A DNA stretch of 64,000 nucleotides from Adiantum capillus-veneris (taxonomy: Eukaryota; Streptophyta; Polypodiopsida; Polypodiales; Pteridaceae), in NCBI GenBank assembly GCA_014529385.2, contig CM043967.1, positions 135,855,182 to 135,919,181 of the forward strand, read 5' to 3'. Shown here one piece after another: positions 33,797 to 45,400 of this stretch. The number at the start of each line of letters is the position of its first letter. Positions within the stretch are counted from its first letter, which is position 1. The notes under the pieces are model-generated. The model was given only the letters and a program-made list of their open reading frames with translations, did not search any database and was not told the origin of the DNA. The position numbers and the translations under genes were made by a program.

Positions 33797-35841
33797 CATA
33801 TGACCAAGATAATACCAAATAACTCCATGAATGTTGAAGGTCATTGATTGGCCTCTTCACAATTGTACTTTCAATTGTACTTTCAAGGAAAGAAGTCCTC
33901 AATCTTCCAAGAGTTAGTGAGTAAGTTTAACTTCCCAAGTTGCTTACGATCATTTTTGGTGGCATGGTAGACTATGCTGGTCATGATTAATTGCTAATCT
34001 AAGTAGGTGTCTATAGAATCTAACCAAGGGGTTTGAATTGCCAAGGCAACACCTAAGATTATCTGTTAAAATATTTGTTTATTTTCACTAATATTTCATT
34101 TAGTGTTTCATAGGTCCAAGACATACTAGGTCTTTTGAGGCTAGACTTTTGGTAATGAACCTTGAATCCGGGTAAGTGGACACTATTTTCAACCTCAAGG
34201 TAAGCATATAATTTGGTTCCATTTTAGTTTTGAATATGCTTTGTTTGAGTTTTCCAAATAGAATGTATAAGCTAGAATGATTTCATCTATTTTACTCTTT
34301 AGACACATGCCAAGGTCATGTAAGAGCATAGAATTCTGGGACAATACCATACGATATGTATTTCTATACCTAGTAGTTACATACCTAAATGGTAGGGTTT
34401 TGTTTGACACATGTTGTTATTCATAAGGGTGACATATGGCCTAGGAACTTATGGTGTTTGGTTTAGCCAGTGTGGACAGGTTTATGAGGGTCCCTCTCAC
34501 TCATGTAGTTGGGTGTTTACAATTTCCTCCACAGAGAAGTACATCTCATACTTGATGGATGTCATTTTTTTGGACATCCTTATATGAGACATATTCCACA
34601 TGTGGAGAACATGAGTCTAAGGGATTGGCCCTTTGGATCCTGCCATTTCAATTATATGTCACAACAAAGTCCCTAGGTGCTAGTCAGATCCATTTATTAG
34701 ACCATTTTGAGCACGTCATATCATGAACAATTTTAGTGGCCAAAAAATGGGATACCTAGTAAGACTTGTTAAGGTTACAAGTATTGTGAAACAAATTTAA
34801 CAGATGGTTGTTTACACATGTAGCAAAGATATGTTCTATTAATGAACACGTTTCATTATTGTCACCTAGATGTGATTACTTTTCACACTCTATTATGGTC
34901 CAACTATGTTAGGCTTTATCTCGACTTTTACATGATTGCAGAGAAAGTATTTAGTTCTTTCCCTATGTGCTATCAACAAAACATTTTCTATAAGCATTGG
35001 TGATTATAGTCATGAAAATGCAGGTCAAATCCATTTTTGTAAAGACATGCACACTAGGTGTTATGGTCCCTAGCATTTAGCAAAGGCAGCTTTGGAACGA
35101 CATGCAAATTCATGAAAGTGATAGCTTATAGATAATTCAACAATATATATGAAAATATATCTATGAGATTAATTGTGGGTTTACCAATCACCATTAGAGT
35201 TCATGGCTCGGTTTGGGTGTTGGTAGATAAGGTGATTAAACTCGATAAAGTTTATTCAGTCCACTATTCAATCTCTCAAAGTTAACCAAGTTGGTTTTTC
35301 TTAACATCACTGATTCTTCAACATTGATGCAAGGAATTGTAACCCAAATTAACCAATCATTTTTTTGAAGGTTGTCTTAAACAATTGGGAAACACAACTC
35401 AATTTTGTCAGTTATCTAGAGTCGATAACTAGTTTACTAGTGTTGATCTTGTACTAAAGGATAAGCTTACCGCATATTTTTGAACAAAGCAATCCCTTTG
35501 GAAAGGTTATCTCTTTAGTTGGAGTCTTCTTATCATGAAGCAAAGCATGCTATAACTAGATTTAGTCCACGTTTAGGTCAATTTCTCAACCTCAATCACT
35601 AGTAATGGTGGGGTTTTTTGCTGATGAGAAATGATATCAAGTCAAGGACTTAGTCTTTGCTGATGAGTTATGTCAGCATGTTACTTTCATGGAAAGTGAG
35701 AAGCGGTATTCTTTAAGACACCTCGTAGCTGTGGAAACTCATATAAAGTACTCTAGTGAGTTATAAATAGACTCTACACAATATGTTGCTTATAAGCCAG
35801 CTACACAAATGGTTGCAAAGGGACAACAATGTGGAAAATCA
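33797..35841. other. Unassigned DNA
   Basis: AT-rich sequence without convincing coding signal, repeats or element ends. It may be decayed retrotransposon interior, given the polypurine-like signal at 36180. Confidence 0.4.
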
Positions 35842-36132
35842 AGATTTTTTTCTTGGTTTCATTGAATCTCCAATTGAACCATGTATCAGCCACATGAAAA
35901 TCTAGATTTGTGAGGGATGCCATTTTGGAATCCATTAGTATTTTTTTCTTGGTTGCATTGAATCTCCAATTGAACCATGTATCAGCCACATGAAAATCTA
36001 GATTTGTGGGGGATGACAACTTGGAATCCATTAGTGTTTTTTTCTTGGTTGCATTGAATCTCCAATTGAACCATGTATCAGCCACATGAAAATCTAGATT
36101 TGTGAGGGATGCCAACTTGGAATCCATTAGTG
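35842..36132. repeat. Three tandem 96-bp units
   Basis: CAATTGAACCATGTATCAGC occurs at 35871, 35967 and 36063, exactly 96 apart. The units are nearly identical. As 96 is a multiple of 3, the minus strand stays open (TNLDFHVADTWFNWRFN three times), but nothing shows this is a protein. Confidence 0.9.
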
Positions 36133-36179
36133 TTTTTATGAAGATATTACCACTTTTGTTTTCTAGGACAAAAATTCTT

Positions 36180-36194
36180 CTCCAAGGGGGGAGT
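36180..36194 (+). other. Polypurine-tract-like sequence
   Basis: CTCCAAGGGGGGAG followed by TTACGTTGGCC resembles the junction of a copia or gypsy interior with a 3' LTR. No matching second LTR was found, so this is tentative. Confidence 0.3.
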
Positions 36195-36639
36195 TACGTT
36201 GGCCTAGGGTAAGACGGGCCAGGGCCAAGGGCCAAGACATCCATGCAGTACAAGGGCCTATATTTAGCAAGCCAAGGGTCTATATTAGGCATGGTTGGGT
36301 GGTGATTTAGATGTGCTAGTCCCCAGTCTCTCATATTTTAGTCCATTAGTTTTTTGACTTGAGTCACCTAGATGCTGGTAACATTCATAGCCATTGCGCA
36401 TGTGCATTAGACTATTGTGTTCAACTCATGGATTTCCTTTCAAAGGCTTCTTTTTTTCTTTCTAGTAGTGCAACTCTTTGTGTCGGTTCTTCTATGATAA
36501 CTGGAGGTGTCACTTTAAGGCATTTAGAGCTCCTTTCACCCACATTTTGTTTACCTTTAGTAGCCCTTTTTTTTGTTCTTCAGTGTTCAACGGTTCAAGA
36601 ACACTTTTTGCTGATGGTTGATCTTCAAAATTTGGTTCT

Positions 36640-37450
36640 TCCATAGGGCCTTCGTCGCTCTCCTTGTCCTCATCTTCAAAAGGTTGCATTAGTTTCCTCT
36701 TTGATCTTCTAGTAGTGTGACTGGTGTCTTCTTGCTCTTCTCCTTCCTATTCTTCATTCTTTACACTTGCTATTCATCAGGCATTTTTGTCGGGTGTAGG
36801 TGGTAGGTTAGCCATCACCATTGCATGGTAGAAAGTCCTTGTGAGCACTTTCAAAGCTCCCAAATACATGATGCCATTTATTTCTTTTGTACTCTTTAGG
36901 GTGCTAAGCACATAGGATGCATGATCTATATTCATTGGCAGCTTTTTCTTTATGGCGATTGTGAATGTTTAAAGCTATTGAATGATTTAGACATGTGCAC
37001 CTTGGTATTATCCTTGCTAAAAAGTAGAAGTGTTGGTGCAAGAGTCGAGTGGGTGCTAGTTTATGAATCATATCCATAAAAATTGTTGCGGCAGTGTTTC
37101 CAGTAAACATGCCTATTCTTTACTTCTCTTTAGATCATGGATTCACGGCAGCTTTAGTGCCTCTACTACTATGTACTTTCTGATAACAACCTTTGTAGCT
37201 TGGCCAATGTAATTTGTAATCTTTGCAGTGCCATCCTCTTGTATTGAGTTGTGTAGCTCATATGCTCTTTGCAGGTTGACTCCATAGAGCTCCATAGAAC
37301 GATAACAAGCCCAACGTTTTGTGTGATTTTTTGAATTCTGGAGTTTGAGCTATGCCATCAATTTCCTTTGGAAGCAATTGTAGCTCCACCGTGTGGCTTT
37401 CTGCACCTCTAAATCTTCCATGAAAGATAGCCACATTGTGTTTTTTTGAT
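36640..37450 (-). pseudogene. Decayed coding sequence of unknown function
   Basis: The minus strand shows several segments of coding character in alternating frames: NVAIFHGRFRGAESHTVELQ near 37430, ELHNSIQEDGTAKITNYIGQ near 37240, NTAATIFMDMIHKLAPTR near 37090, and KEINGIMYLGALKVLTRTFY near 36860, then an acidic/basic low-complexity tail. Stops and frameshifts separate them. I do not recognise the family. It may be an extra ORF of a retrotransposon or an old host gene fragment. Confidence 0.4.
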
Positions 37451-38057
37451 GAATTTTAGAACATAAGGCTTATGAAATTGGCTAATTTTGTGAGTGGGAG
37501 TGCATTGGCTATCCAAATTCTTTCAAACTTGGTATGTAATCTTGTGATTACATAGCGTAACAAAGTGTACCAAAAATTTGTGAAGCTGGGTCAATTCTGA
37601 GCAAAAAAATAATAAGTGTGTTTACTATCTACCTATCCATTTGTTCCACTTTTTCACATTTTGGCTATACATACTTGTCCTTGATGAGATGAATCTCTAA
37701 ATATATTTTTGGTAACTTGAATTTGGTTTCTCCAAGCATCCCTTGGGCCAAAGTTTTAAAATGAGAAGCTCTGGTGTGTTGTTTGATGAAGCATAAAGGT
37801 AAAAATATATATTTCTAGTTTTAGTTGATATATGGGCTCAATATAGCATGTTAAAACAAGGTGCAATTTTTTTTTCCAAAATTGGGTCATTTTGGGTTGC
37901 TAGATAATAATCGTGCTTATTATCCCCTTTTCTATTTTTGTCAAAACTCAAATTTTTAGTCACACACATGTTAACTAGGATAAAATAAAACTAAACTTTA
38001 GCAATTTTTGGCTTAGATTGTTTGACTTGTACACTTCTCTTCTTTGCTCTCTAGCAT
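37451..38057. other. No recognisable feature
   Basis: AT-rich non-coding sequence. Confidence 0.45.
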
Positions 38058-38477
38058 TTGCGGTATCGTCTTAGAGAAATTTGGGGTGTTGCTACTGCTC
38101 TAAGGTCTATTAAAAAATATTTTATTGGAGCTTTGGTCGTGGTAGAGACAGATTGCTTGCCATTAGTAAGGATGATAGCACATTTCTCTACTCCAGATAT
38201 TGCCATGCTGCGATGGATAGCCTACATTAAGTCTCTTAATCCTAGATTTTGTCATATTGTGGGTAGAGATAATCGGGTGGAAGATCTGTCATCAAGGGCT
38301 AGGTTTGAAGATGAAGAAGAAATGATTACCATAAGTGATGATGTTGGCTTGAAGTTTTATACGTCTTCTTATTTACATGCAAATTGTGGTACTATTGCTC
38401 ATGTTGTGGAAGTATTCTCTGAAGTGTTCTACGAGGGAGAGTGGATTTTGACCGGTCGCTACCTTAGTGATGGGCCT
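38058..38477 (+). pseudogene. Orphan gypsy RNase H fragment
   Basis: A 140-residue frame: LREIWGVATALRSIKKYFIG (catalytic Glu replaced by context change), ALVVVETDCLPLVRMI (Asp), TPDIAMLRWIAYIKSLNPRF, and HIVGRDNRVEDLSSRARFEDEEE, which corresponds to the G.DN.VAD.LSR end of gypsy RNase H. No reverse transcriptase or integrase flanks it. It is cut on the right by the candidate LTR that starts at 38478. The open frame and similarity to RNase H are clear; its parent element is unknown. Confidence 0.75.
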
Positions 38478-38550
38478 TGAGCTAGGGAGGGTGCCATCGA
38501 GGAGAAGAAGCCATGGCGAGCTTAAGGGCATGCAAATGAAAAAGGGGATG

Positions 38551-38627
<77 letters not shown>

Positions 38628-38788
38628 CGACACGCTTTGATATTGTATATTGTATTGTGAAAATCCTTACAGTATAAAAGATCTTTAGCCATGAAAAACA
38701 TCTAAAATAACTAGAATGCATGTGTATGCTCCAAGAGAGTGTTCCCATGGATTGACACCAAACTTAATGAAGGCTTGGAAACTCAACA
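38478..38788 (-). repeat. Candidate LTR with (GA)n, minus-strand element
   Basis: Begins TGAGCTAGGG and ends GGAAACTCAACA on plus. It is followed by ACCCCCCCTCAAGCCC, which on minus is a strong polypurine tract (38789-38804). On minus it has a TATA-like TTTTATACTG followed by a (TC)n run (38554-38625). No second copy is seen in the window, so it may be a solo or truncated 3' LTR. Confidence 0.5.
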
Positions 38789-38804
38789 ACCCCCCCTCAA
38801 GCCC

Positions 38805-39663
38805 AAACTACATACATCACTCTCATGATATCTCGAGTTTTTGGTGTACTTGACAATCGTGAGTTTTAGGTTCTCTCACAACCAAGGATTTTGGTGTATC
38901 CATAACCTGGTGCTACTCTTAGGCTACCATCAAATGGAGTTTTTGGTTCACTGCCAAACCTTGGGTTTAAGGTGTACCCAGTAACCTCACGAAAAGTGGG
39001 ACAAAAAATAGGACTTGAACAAAAACTGGTATTTTTGGGAGGTCTTACCACTCATATATGTGTGGCAGTGTCTAACCTGTACAAATTTTTATCATGGAAA
39101 TAGTTGACAATTTATAGGCTAAAATAATGATTTGATTGAAAAGTGTATGATGGTTTTGACAATAGACAAAAGATGAAAAATCTATGACACTAAACTGGCA
39201 AAAATAGCTTGTGAAATCTTGTACCGCAATCTCGAAGGAGATCTTCATGTGTTGCATATGTTGATATGTCAAGTGCTTGAAGCAAATAGTTTAAAGAGTC
39301 TTCACCTAGATTCAATTGGTTAAAAAGTACCTTGATTCAATTTGCATACGTGGATTGACCATCTTCTTGTGACTGCTTCGTCTACGCCGTTGCCAAGTAT
39401 TGTCGATGTCGACTATCCAAACTGTGCTCATACCACCTCTTCGCAAACCCTTTGCTTGCTAAGTTTGATTTGTTGCACCTTCAACAGGCTTTGAGAGCGT
39501 TTTGGAATGTCGGAAGAGTACGAGACACCGTGAAATTAATATGTAATGATGAATATTGGAATTGTTTTTACAACAAACGCAACAAAACTTATCTTTTATC
39601 TTCTAAAAATTTTGTCAAGGCAGCTTCGCAGGCTCCAAACTTTGCAATGATAGTGACTCAAGG
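38805..39663. other. Unassigned DNA
   Basis: Would be the 3' interior of the element whose LTR ends at 38788, but no pol motif is visible on the minus strand. A short repeat (TTTGGTGTATCC / TTAAGGTGTACCC with GTAACCT) occurs near 38890-38985. The plus-strand frame at 39452-39718 shows no known domain. Confidence 0.4.
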
Positions 39664-39760
39664 CTTACACCCTTTTGGGCAACGCATCTATTCTTTTGAC
39701 TTACTCCCTATAGGGTAGCGTAGAGATTTGGCTTACACCCTATAGGGCAGCGTGACAACT
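39664..39760. repeat. Three short direct repeats
   Basis: GGCTTACACCCTTTTGGGCAACGC, GACTTACTCCCTATAGGGTAGCG and GGCTTACACCCTATAGGGCAGCG occur about 30-38 bases apart. The central CCCTATAGGG is palindromic. Confidence 0.75.
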
Positions 39761-39779
39761 TTTGATTAGTAGCTCCAAA

Positions 39780-40422
39780 TACTCTCTCTCTCTCTCTCAC
39801 AACAAAGTCTCCTCTCTCTTCATCAAATATGGCCCACCAATAAACCTCTCTCTAACATTTCCCTGAATTGCTACAGTGGGTTCGTAGAAAAGCTCTCCCG
39901 CTCTCTCTCGATATGGTCGGGGACGCCCTCTCAGTAGCAAGAGCTTCTCTTGCTCTTCCTCATTCTCTCTTTTCTAAGTTCCAACGAGAGAAATCCTCTC
40001 TCTCTCTCTCTCTCTCTCTTCTTGGTCTCAACAAGAGAAACCCTCTCTCTCTTCCCAATTTTACTGAAGCCTCCAAGAGCAAGACTGTCTTGCTCTCTCT
40101 TGATATGAAAATTCCCTCCTCGTGGCAGCCTGCATCCCCTCTATCAATCCCTCTTTGATTTGCTACAAAGTAGAGGTTCGTTCTCTCTCGTTTTTGATTT
40201 GCAATAGGGAGCCAAGCTCTATTTATCTCTAACGGACCCCATCCCTCTCATCATCCTTCGTTTTCACACAGAGAGTATCTCTCTCTCTCTCTCATTTATA
40301 GACAGAGAGAATCCCTCTCTCTCTCTTCGGCTATCTCATACAATGAGTCTCCTTCACTCTCTCTCTTGATCGTTCGAGTCTTTTTGCTCTCTCCTCATAT
40401 ATAGACAGAGAGAATATATATA

Positions 40423-40465
<43 letters not shown>

Positions 40466-40621
40466 TATAGACAGAGAGAATCCCTTTCTCTCTATTTGGC
40501 TATCTCATACAAGAAGGCTCCTTCACTCTCTCTCTTGCTTGTTCAAGGCTTTTATCTCTCCCCTTGTTTATAGATAGAGAGAATCCCTCCCTCTCTCTTT
40601 GGCTATCTCATATAGGGAGGG

Positions 40622-40652
<31 letters not shown>

Positions 40653-41130
40653 TGTTCGAGTCTTTTTTCTCTCTCCTCGTTTTGCTACAGGGCAGCACCC
40701 TTTCTTTCCTTTGCTTCGACCTCCTGCATAGGCAACCTCCACCCTCATCTTACACCCTTGCTCATCTTGGCGACTCTCCTCGCTTGCGATACTCTCATAC
40801 AGGGAGGCTATCTCCTTTCCTCTCAGTGTGGCATCCACCCTTCCACACCAACGCTGCCTCGGATGGTCTAAAAACAACGGTATGTCCCCTCCCTCCAATC
40901 GACACCCCTCGTCTTTTTGGTCCCCGCCACCCGCTTGTCAGCATGGACGTTCCAAAGAAAATATTGAGCATCATAAAACAAAAATAAGTGTCGATTCCCA
41001 CCCTAACTCTCGAGTCTTTGCCCTTTCTCTCTCTCTCACTTTGACTTTGACTCTCTCTCTCAAATCAATTCCATAGAAGGGGCCTCTCTCTCTAATTACA
41101 GCAGTAGAGAGTCGCTCTCTCTATCTCCAT
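39780..41130. repeat. CT-rich minisatellite region
   Basis: Dominated by (CT)n. It contains at least three diverged copies of a ~100- to 190-bp unit: TTTATAGACAGAGAGAATCCC (near 40297, 40468, 40570), GGCTATCTCATA, CTCCTTCACTCTCTCTCTTG and GTTCGAGTCTTTTT. Two longer pure (CT) tracts lie at 40424-40462 and near 40629. All open frames here are repeat artefacts. Confidence 0.8.
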
Positions 41131-41391
41131 GGACAAAGAGATTTGCCTCCACCCTACTTGGCTTCAGACCAATCATCATCCTCTCCCTTCTTGCCCTCAA
41201 AGGCTCAATCTCTCTCCCAGTTCCTCCCAATGATGCTACAGACACCCGCTCTCCTCAGATTTGGATGTTCCAAAACAAGATATAATTAACACCATAAAAA
41301 AAATGTGGGTTCACACCCCAACTATGGCTCTTGATTTGCTCTAGAAGGCCTGGCTCGCAAGACTCCTCATGGGAGCACATACACACCACAG

Positions 41392-41392
<1 letters not shown>

Positions 41393-41447
<55 letters not shown>
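41393..41447. repeat. (CA)n microsatellite
   Basis: About 27 uninterrupted CA units. Confidence 0.97.
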
Positions 41448-41452
<5 letters not shown>

Positions 41453-41980
41453 CATATAGTGGAAACTATCTTTTGAAAATCATGTTTAAAATGTGACATT
41501 AGACCATCCTCTTCAAAATCTTGTCTGGTCGCCATGGTACACCTCTAGCAATGGTCGATTTTCATCTCTAGCCGAGGACTTCATCGTAGCGTCTCCAAGC
41601 ACATTATACCCTGTCAAAACAACCCCTCAAGGCAGAAATGACCAGTGCAAGCTCACTAAAATGATCAATCTCTTGTATAGACGCTCTCCTTCCAGGTCAA
41701 GTTTCCCATGTTTCTAGCAAAAAAAAACTGCAACACATGCCTTTAGCTTAGTAGAGGTGTTTAGTGAGGCTCATGGAGAAATGGAGAACTTCAGCTTGAG
41801 GAGAATCCAACAAGCTTGAGGAGAATGTAGTAAGCTTGAGGAGGGAAACGAGGTTCAAACTTCTATTGCAGAGATTTTGGGAGGGAAAAGTGAAAGGAAA
41901 GAAAGAGAAGAAACTTGCAAGGTGAAGTGAGAGATGGTGCAATAGAGAGAGAGGGAAGGAATGATCATCACATTTTAGGA

Positions 41981-41986
41981 GGGGGG

Positions 41987-42019
<33 letters not shown>
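41981..42019. repeat. Poly(G) tract
   Basis: G6-C-G32 on the plus strand. It may form quadruplexes, and its exact length is prone to sequencing error. Confidence 0.95.
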
Positions 42020-42020
<1 letters not shown>

Positions 42021-42059
42021 GAAACTGGCAGCCACTAGAGAGAGAAAGGGTTGGTTTTT

Positions 42060-42450
42060 ACCCAACTATTTAGAGAAAAGTTCAGTTTTTTGAATTTATA
42101 AGAGATTTTCTCTTTATATTATATAAAAGAGTACAAGTTTGACCACTTACTTTTAGGCCCTGCCATACCCACCATTTTAGTCCATATGGTATACACCCAT
42201 TTGCCCCTTCCATAATATCCTTTTTAATCCCATGGAAAATAAAGAGCCCCCCTTAGACCCCATCCCCTTCCTAATGGCATGCAGGATGTGCAAGTAGCTT
42301 ACAAACTGCTTGGTGGTGATAACTGACTAACTGCCAGTCTGCAGCCATCCATCTTGATCTGACATAAAGCATCTAGAATCTCTCCAAATCCAAGTAGACC
42401 GAGTCATCCTCCAAAACTTACTGGATTTGAAGATTCTTATCTTTCTGCAG
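42060..42450. other. No clear feature
   Basis: Sequence between the poly(G) tract and the large pseudogene. Coding character fades out here. Confidence 0.4.
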
Positions 42451-45400
42451 TCGTTTCCTTAATGCCAATATTTTAGTAGAATGATTATGGTCAAATTCAT
42501 AGTCAGTGTCTAACGCGATAGATTTCCCTTTATTTTGACTGTGATCTACCTAGCCTCCATATCCTCCAGCCGTTTGAGTTAGATTCTGAGTTTCTCCAAC
42601 CAGTGGGGTGTGGTTTTCAATTGGCTTCTCTAAAGCTTGATTTGGAGGCTTTCACGTGTGTCTGAACCAGTGTTGTGGCCACCGGGTCTGTCCTCATCAT
42701 TGTCACCATCATCAATTTTCTTCTGAGTTTTCTAGTCTTGATCCTGGGTTTTATCATCATCATTATCTTCCTCTTCATAGTCCTTATCCTAATTTTTTTT
42801 AATCTCCTAGATATTCCATGAGGGCTTCATTTGCTAGTGTTGTGGTGTACTGACCTGCTTTTTCTCGGGGCTTGGATTGAGTTGTCTCAATAAAATTCTC
42901 TAGGTTAGTCACATTGAGAGTCAAATATCCATTCTTTTCCACAATCTACACCAGATGGTGATAAATGTACTTTTGGGAGATGGCCTCTTTCATAAATTGA
43001 TGTGTCTTGTATAGGTCCTTATAGTCTGCTCTTTTATCCTCGAGAAGTGTTGATCAGCATCTTACTGGGCTTTCTCTCTTTATTCCATCATTATTCTATT
43101 TTCTTGAGTGATCTTGTGGATGTTCTTTTCAAGTCCGTCCATCTCTCTTGCTTGTTGTTGTTCCCTTATCTGTAGAGCCAGATTTTTAGATGACCAGCTA
43201 GAATTCTCCTACCATAGTTTCTTCAAGTCATCATGGGTCTGATGAAGTTCATCCTGAAGTCTTGCTATATCATCACTAGAGGTAGATACCTAAGCTTCCA
43301 TCATCTGACCAATTAGATTCACAATAAAATTCCATCCAGATTGGGTGGCTATCGCACAAGCTTCACTGATGACCTCTGGTTCTATCTCATAGACGGTCAT
43401 TTGAAAAGGATATGGTAAAGCAGCCCGATCAAGTTTCTTCATGACCAGCTGTTCAATAGGTTTCTCTTGTTCAATGGTGGTTTGTTCTGTAGTGGTGTCA
43501 GTGCCAATTGATTTTTATTTTAGCCTTCAATCCTTTGACCAATTCAATTGGTCTTGGCTTCTTAGCTACATATCCGGTGGCTGTGAGAAATTATTTTTTC
43601 CCAACTAGCTCTTTTCCTTTGCCAATGTCATCATATAACTTTATTGTATTGTCTTTTGCCTATGAACTAGTCCTATCAGCCCTATCCTCCTCAGATGATT
43701 CCACATTAGTCTTGGTTGCTCTGGAAGCAGATACTTAGTCCAAAATTGTGTGAACAACCATAGGTACATGTAGAAAATCTGCCCAATACACAAATTTCTA
43801 GACATACCAAGCCTTGAATAGATTTCTCAATTTGGCTTTGGCAGTCTATTGTATGACACTATTGTACAAAACTGTGTGAAGTTGATACTGGCATCTGGGT
43901 TTTGAACATTGGCTAGTAGCATTGCAAACAGTTCCTCTGATAAATAATTTGGGTTATTCTTCAAACTTATGGTCTCAATAATAAATTGATATACTGAAGT
44001 GTGTTCTAGTGCTGCTACAGGAATTCCTTGAGCATCATCTTTGTGTTTCTTTCTGGCTTGGTTCTCTTCTCTAAAAAACTAGCTAACTTCATCGGTCATT
44101 GCTGGTGTGGTTTTTTAAGAATTTGGGAGTCTGAAAACATGTGCCAACTCTCCAAGTGTCAAATTCAGCTTCCTTTCATTGATGATAGCAGTACCCTTGT
44201 CTGCATGCTATGAAGCCAGTACCTACTGTGTAATCTGTCCATCAAATGGAAGTTCCGCAGCCTCGAGAATGACTTCTAGACCCCATAACTTGAGAAAATC
44301 TTGAAAGTTCTCTTGAAACACATACTTAGCTATCTTATTGTGTTTAACCACTCCTAAATACACTACAAATGATGTCTTAAAGCTCTCTATTTTTGTTGTC
44401 ATCTTGTTGAGGGTTTCTTGCATGCTTTGTGAATTCAATTTTCTTCCCATGCAATATTTATACGAAGAGGTTTCAGGTAAAGGTGATTTACTTGTGGATG
44501 AACCATAGAAAGAGTAATGAGGCATCCCAAGAAGAGTTACTATCATAGAGGTGTATGTAGAAATGAAGTAGTTGGTCAACTCAAAGAGTGCTCTTTAGGT
44601 TAAGAAGCAAGTGGCACTAGAGGTTGCAAGTAAAATGTCGATAGGAGAACCCGTCCCATAGTTATACGTATCCTTGCCATGAATGCTCCACCACTCGTCA
44701 CCCACCCTTGATCTCTATGCTCTATTTGTGATGTGGCAAACATGCATTGGCTTGTCTGATTGATCATTATTGGCAAGATTTGTATTGGAATTTGCTACGT
44801 TTCCCACTTGTGACTGATGGGTGCTATTAATTAACACTAGATTGGTAACATGACACTTTTATGTCCTGCTAACCAAGCAATTTCCTAGAATTATTGTAGG
44901 AGATACTAATTTGTTTTTTGAATGTTTTATATTCACAAAGATGTATTATGAGTTGAAAAAAACTTGGAGTTTTTTTGGGCTATTTATTTTGGCTCTAACA
45001 TTGTGTTTGACAAGGATTTTCCAACCTAAACTGTCCTAGAAAATGTGTACTATTTTTTACAAATTTTAATAAAATTGGCCATAGACCACCCTAGAACACC
45101 CCTAAGTGGCTTTTAGGCTATTGCATAATTAGTCTTTTCCATTCTAAGGGTTTTCTAATGCTTCTAAGGCATGAAAAGCGTATATCATTTCAAAGTTATA
45201 GCCTAATTATAAAAAAATTACCATAGATTTAGAGAGAAATTTTACACTTTCATGTTTTTTTTGAATATGTCTACGCTATACGAGTGTACGTAGTTTTGAT
45301 TGTGCATATAGTCTCATAACTATACAAGGCTTCTTTCATGAGTTTTGGAGAACCGAATACCCCAAAGAGCTAAAAATACAAAGTCGAAAAGAAAATTCCA

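Noticed and set aside
38373-38748. Frames rich in Ser-Leu repeats around the (GA)n tract
   Set aside because: Long GA/TC repeats are open in several frames; no conserved sequence outside the repeat. The same applies to 9376-9624, 40599-41076 and 41748-42065.
39452-39718. 88-residue plus-strand frame as a possible gene
   Set aside because: No recognisable domain, ends in a short repeat, and no coding signal continues upstream; kept as unassigned.
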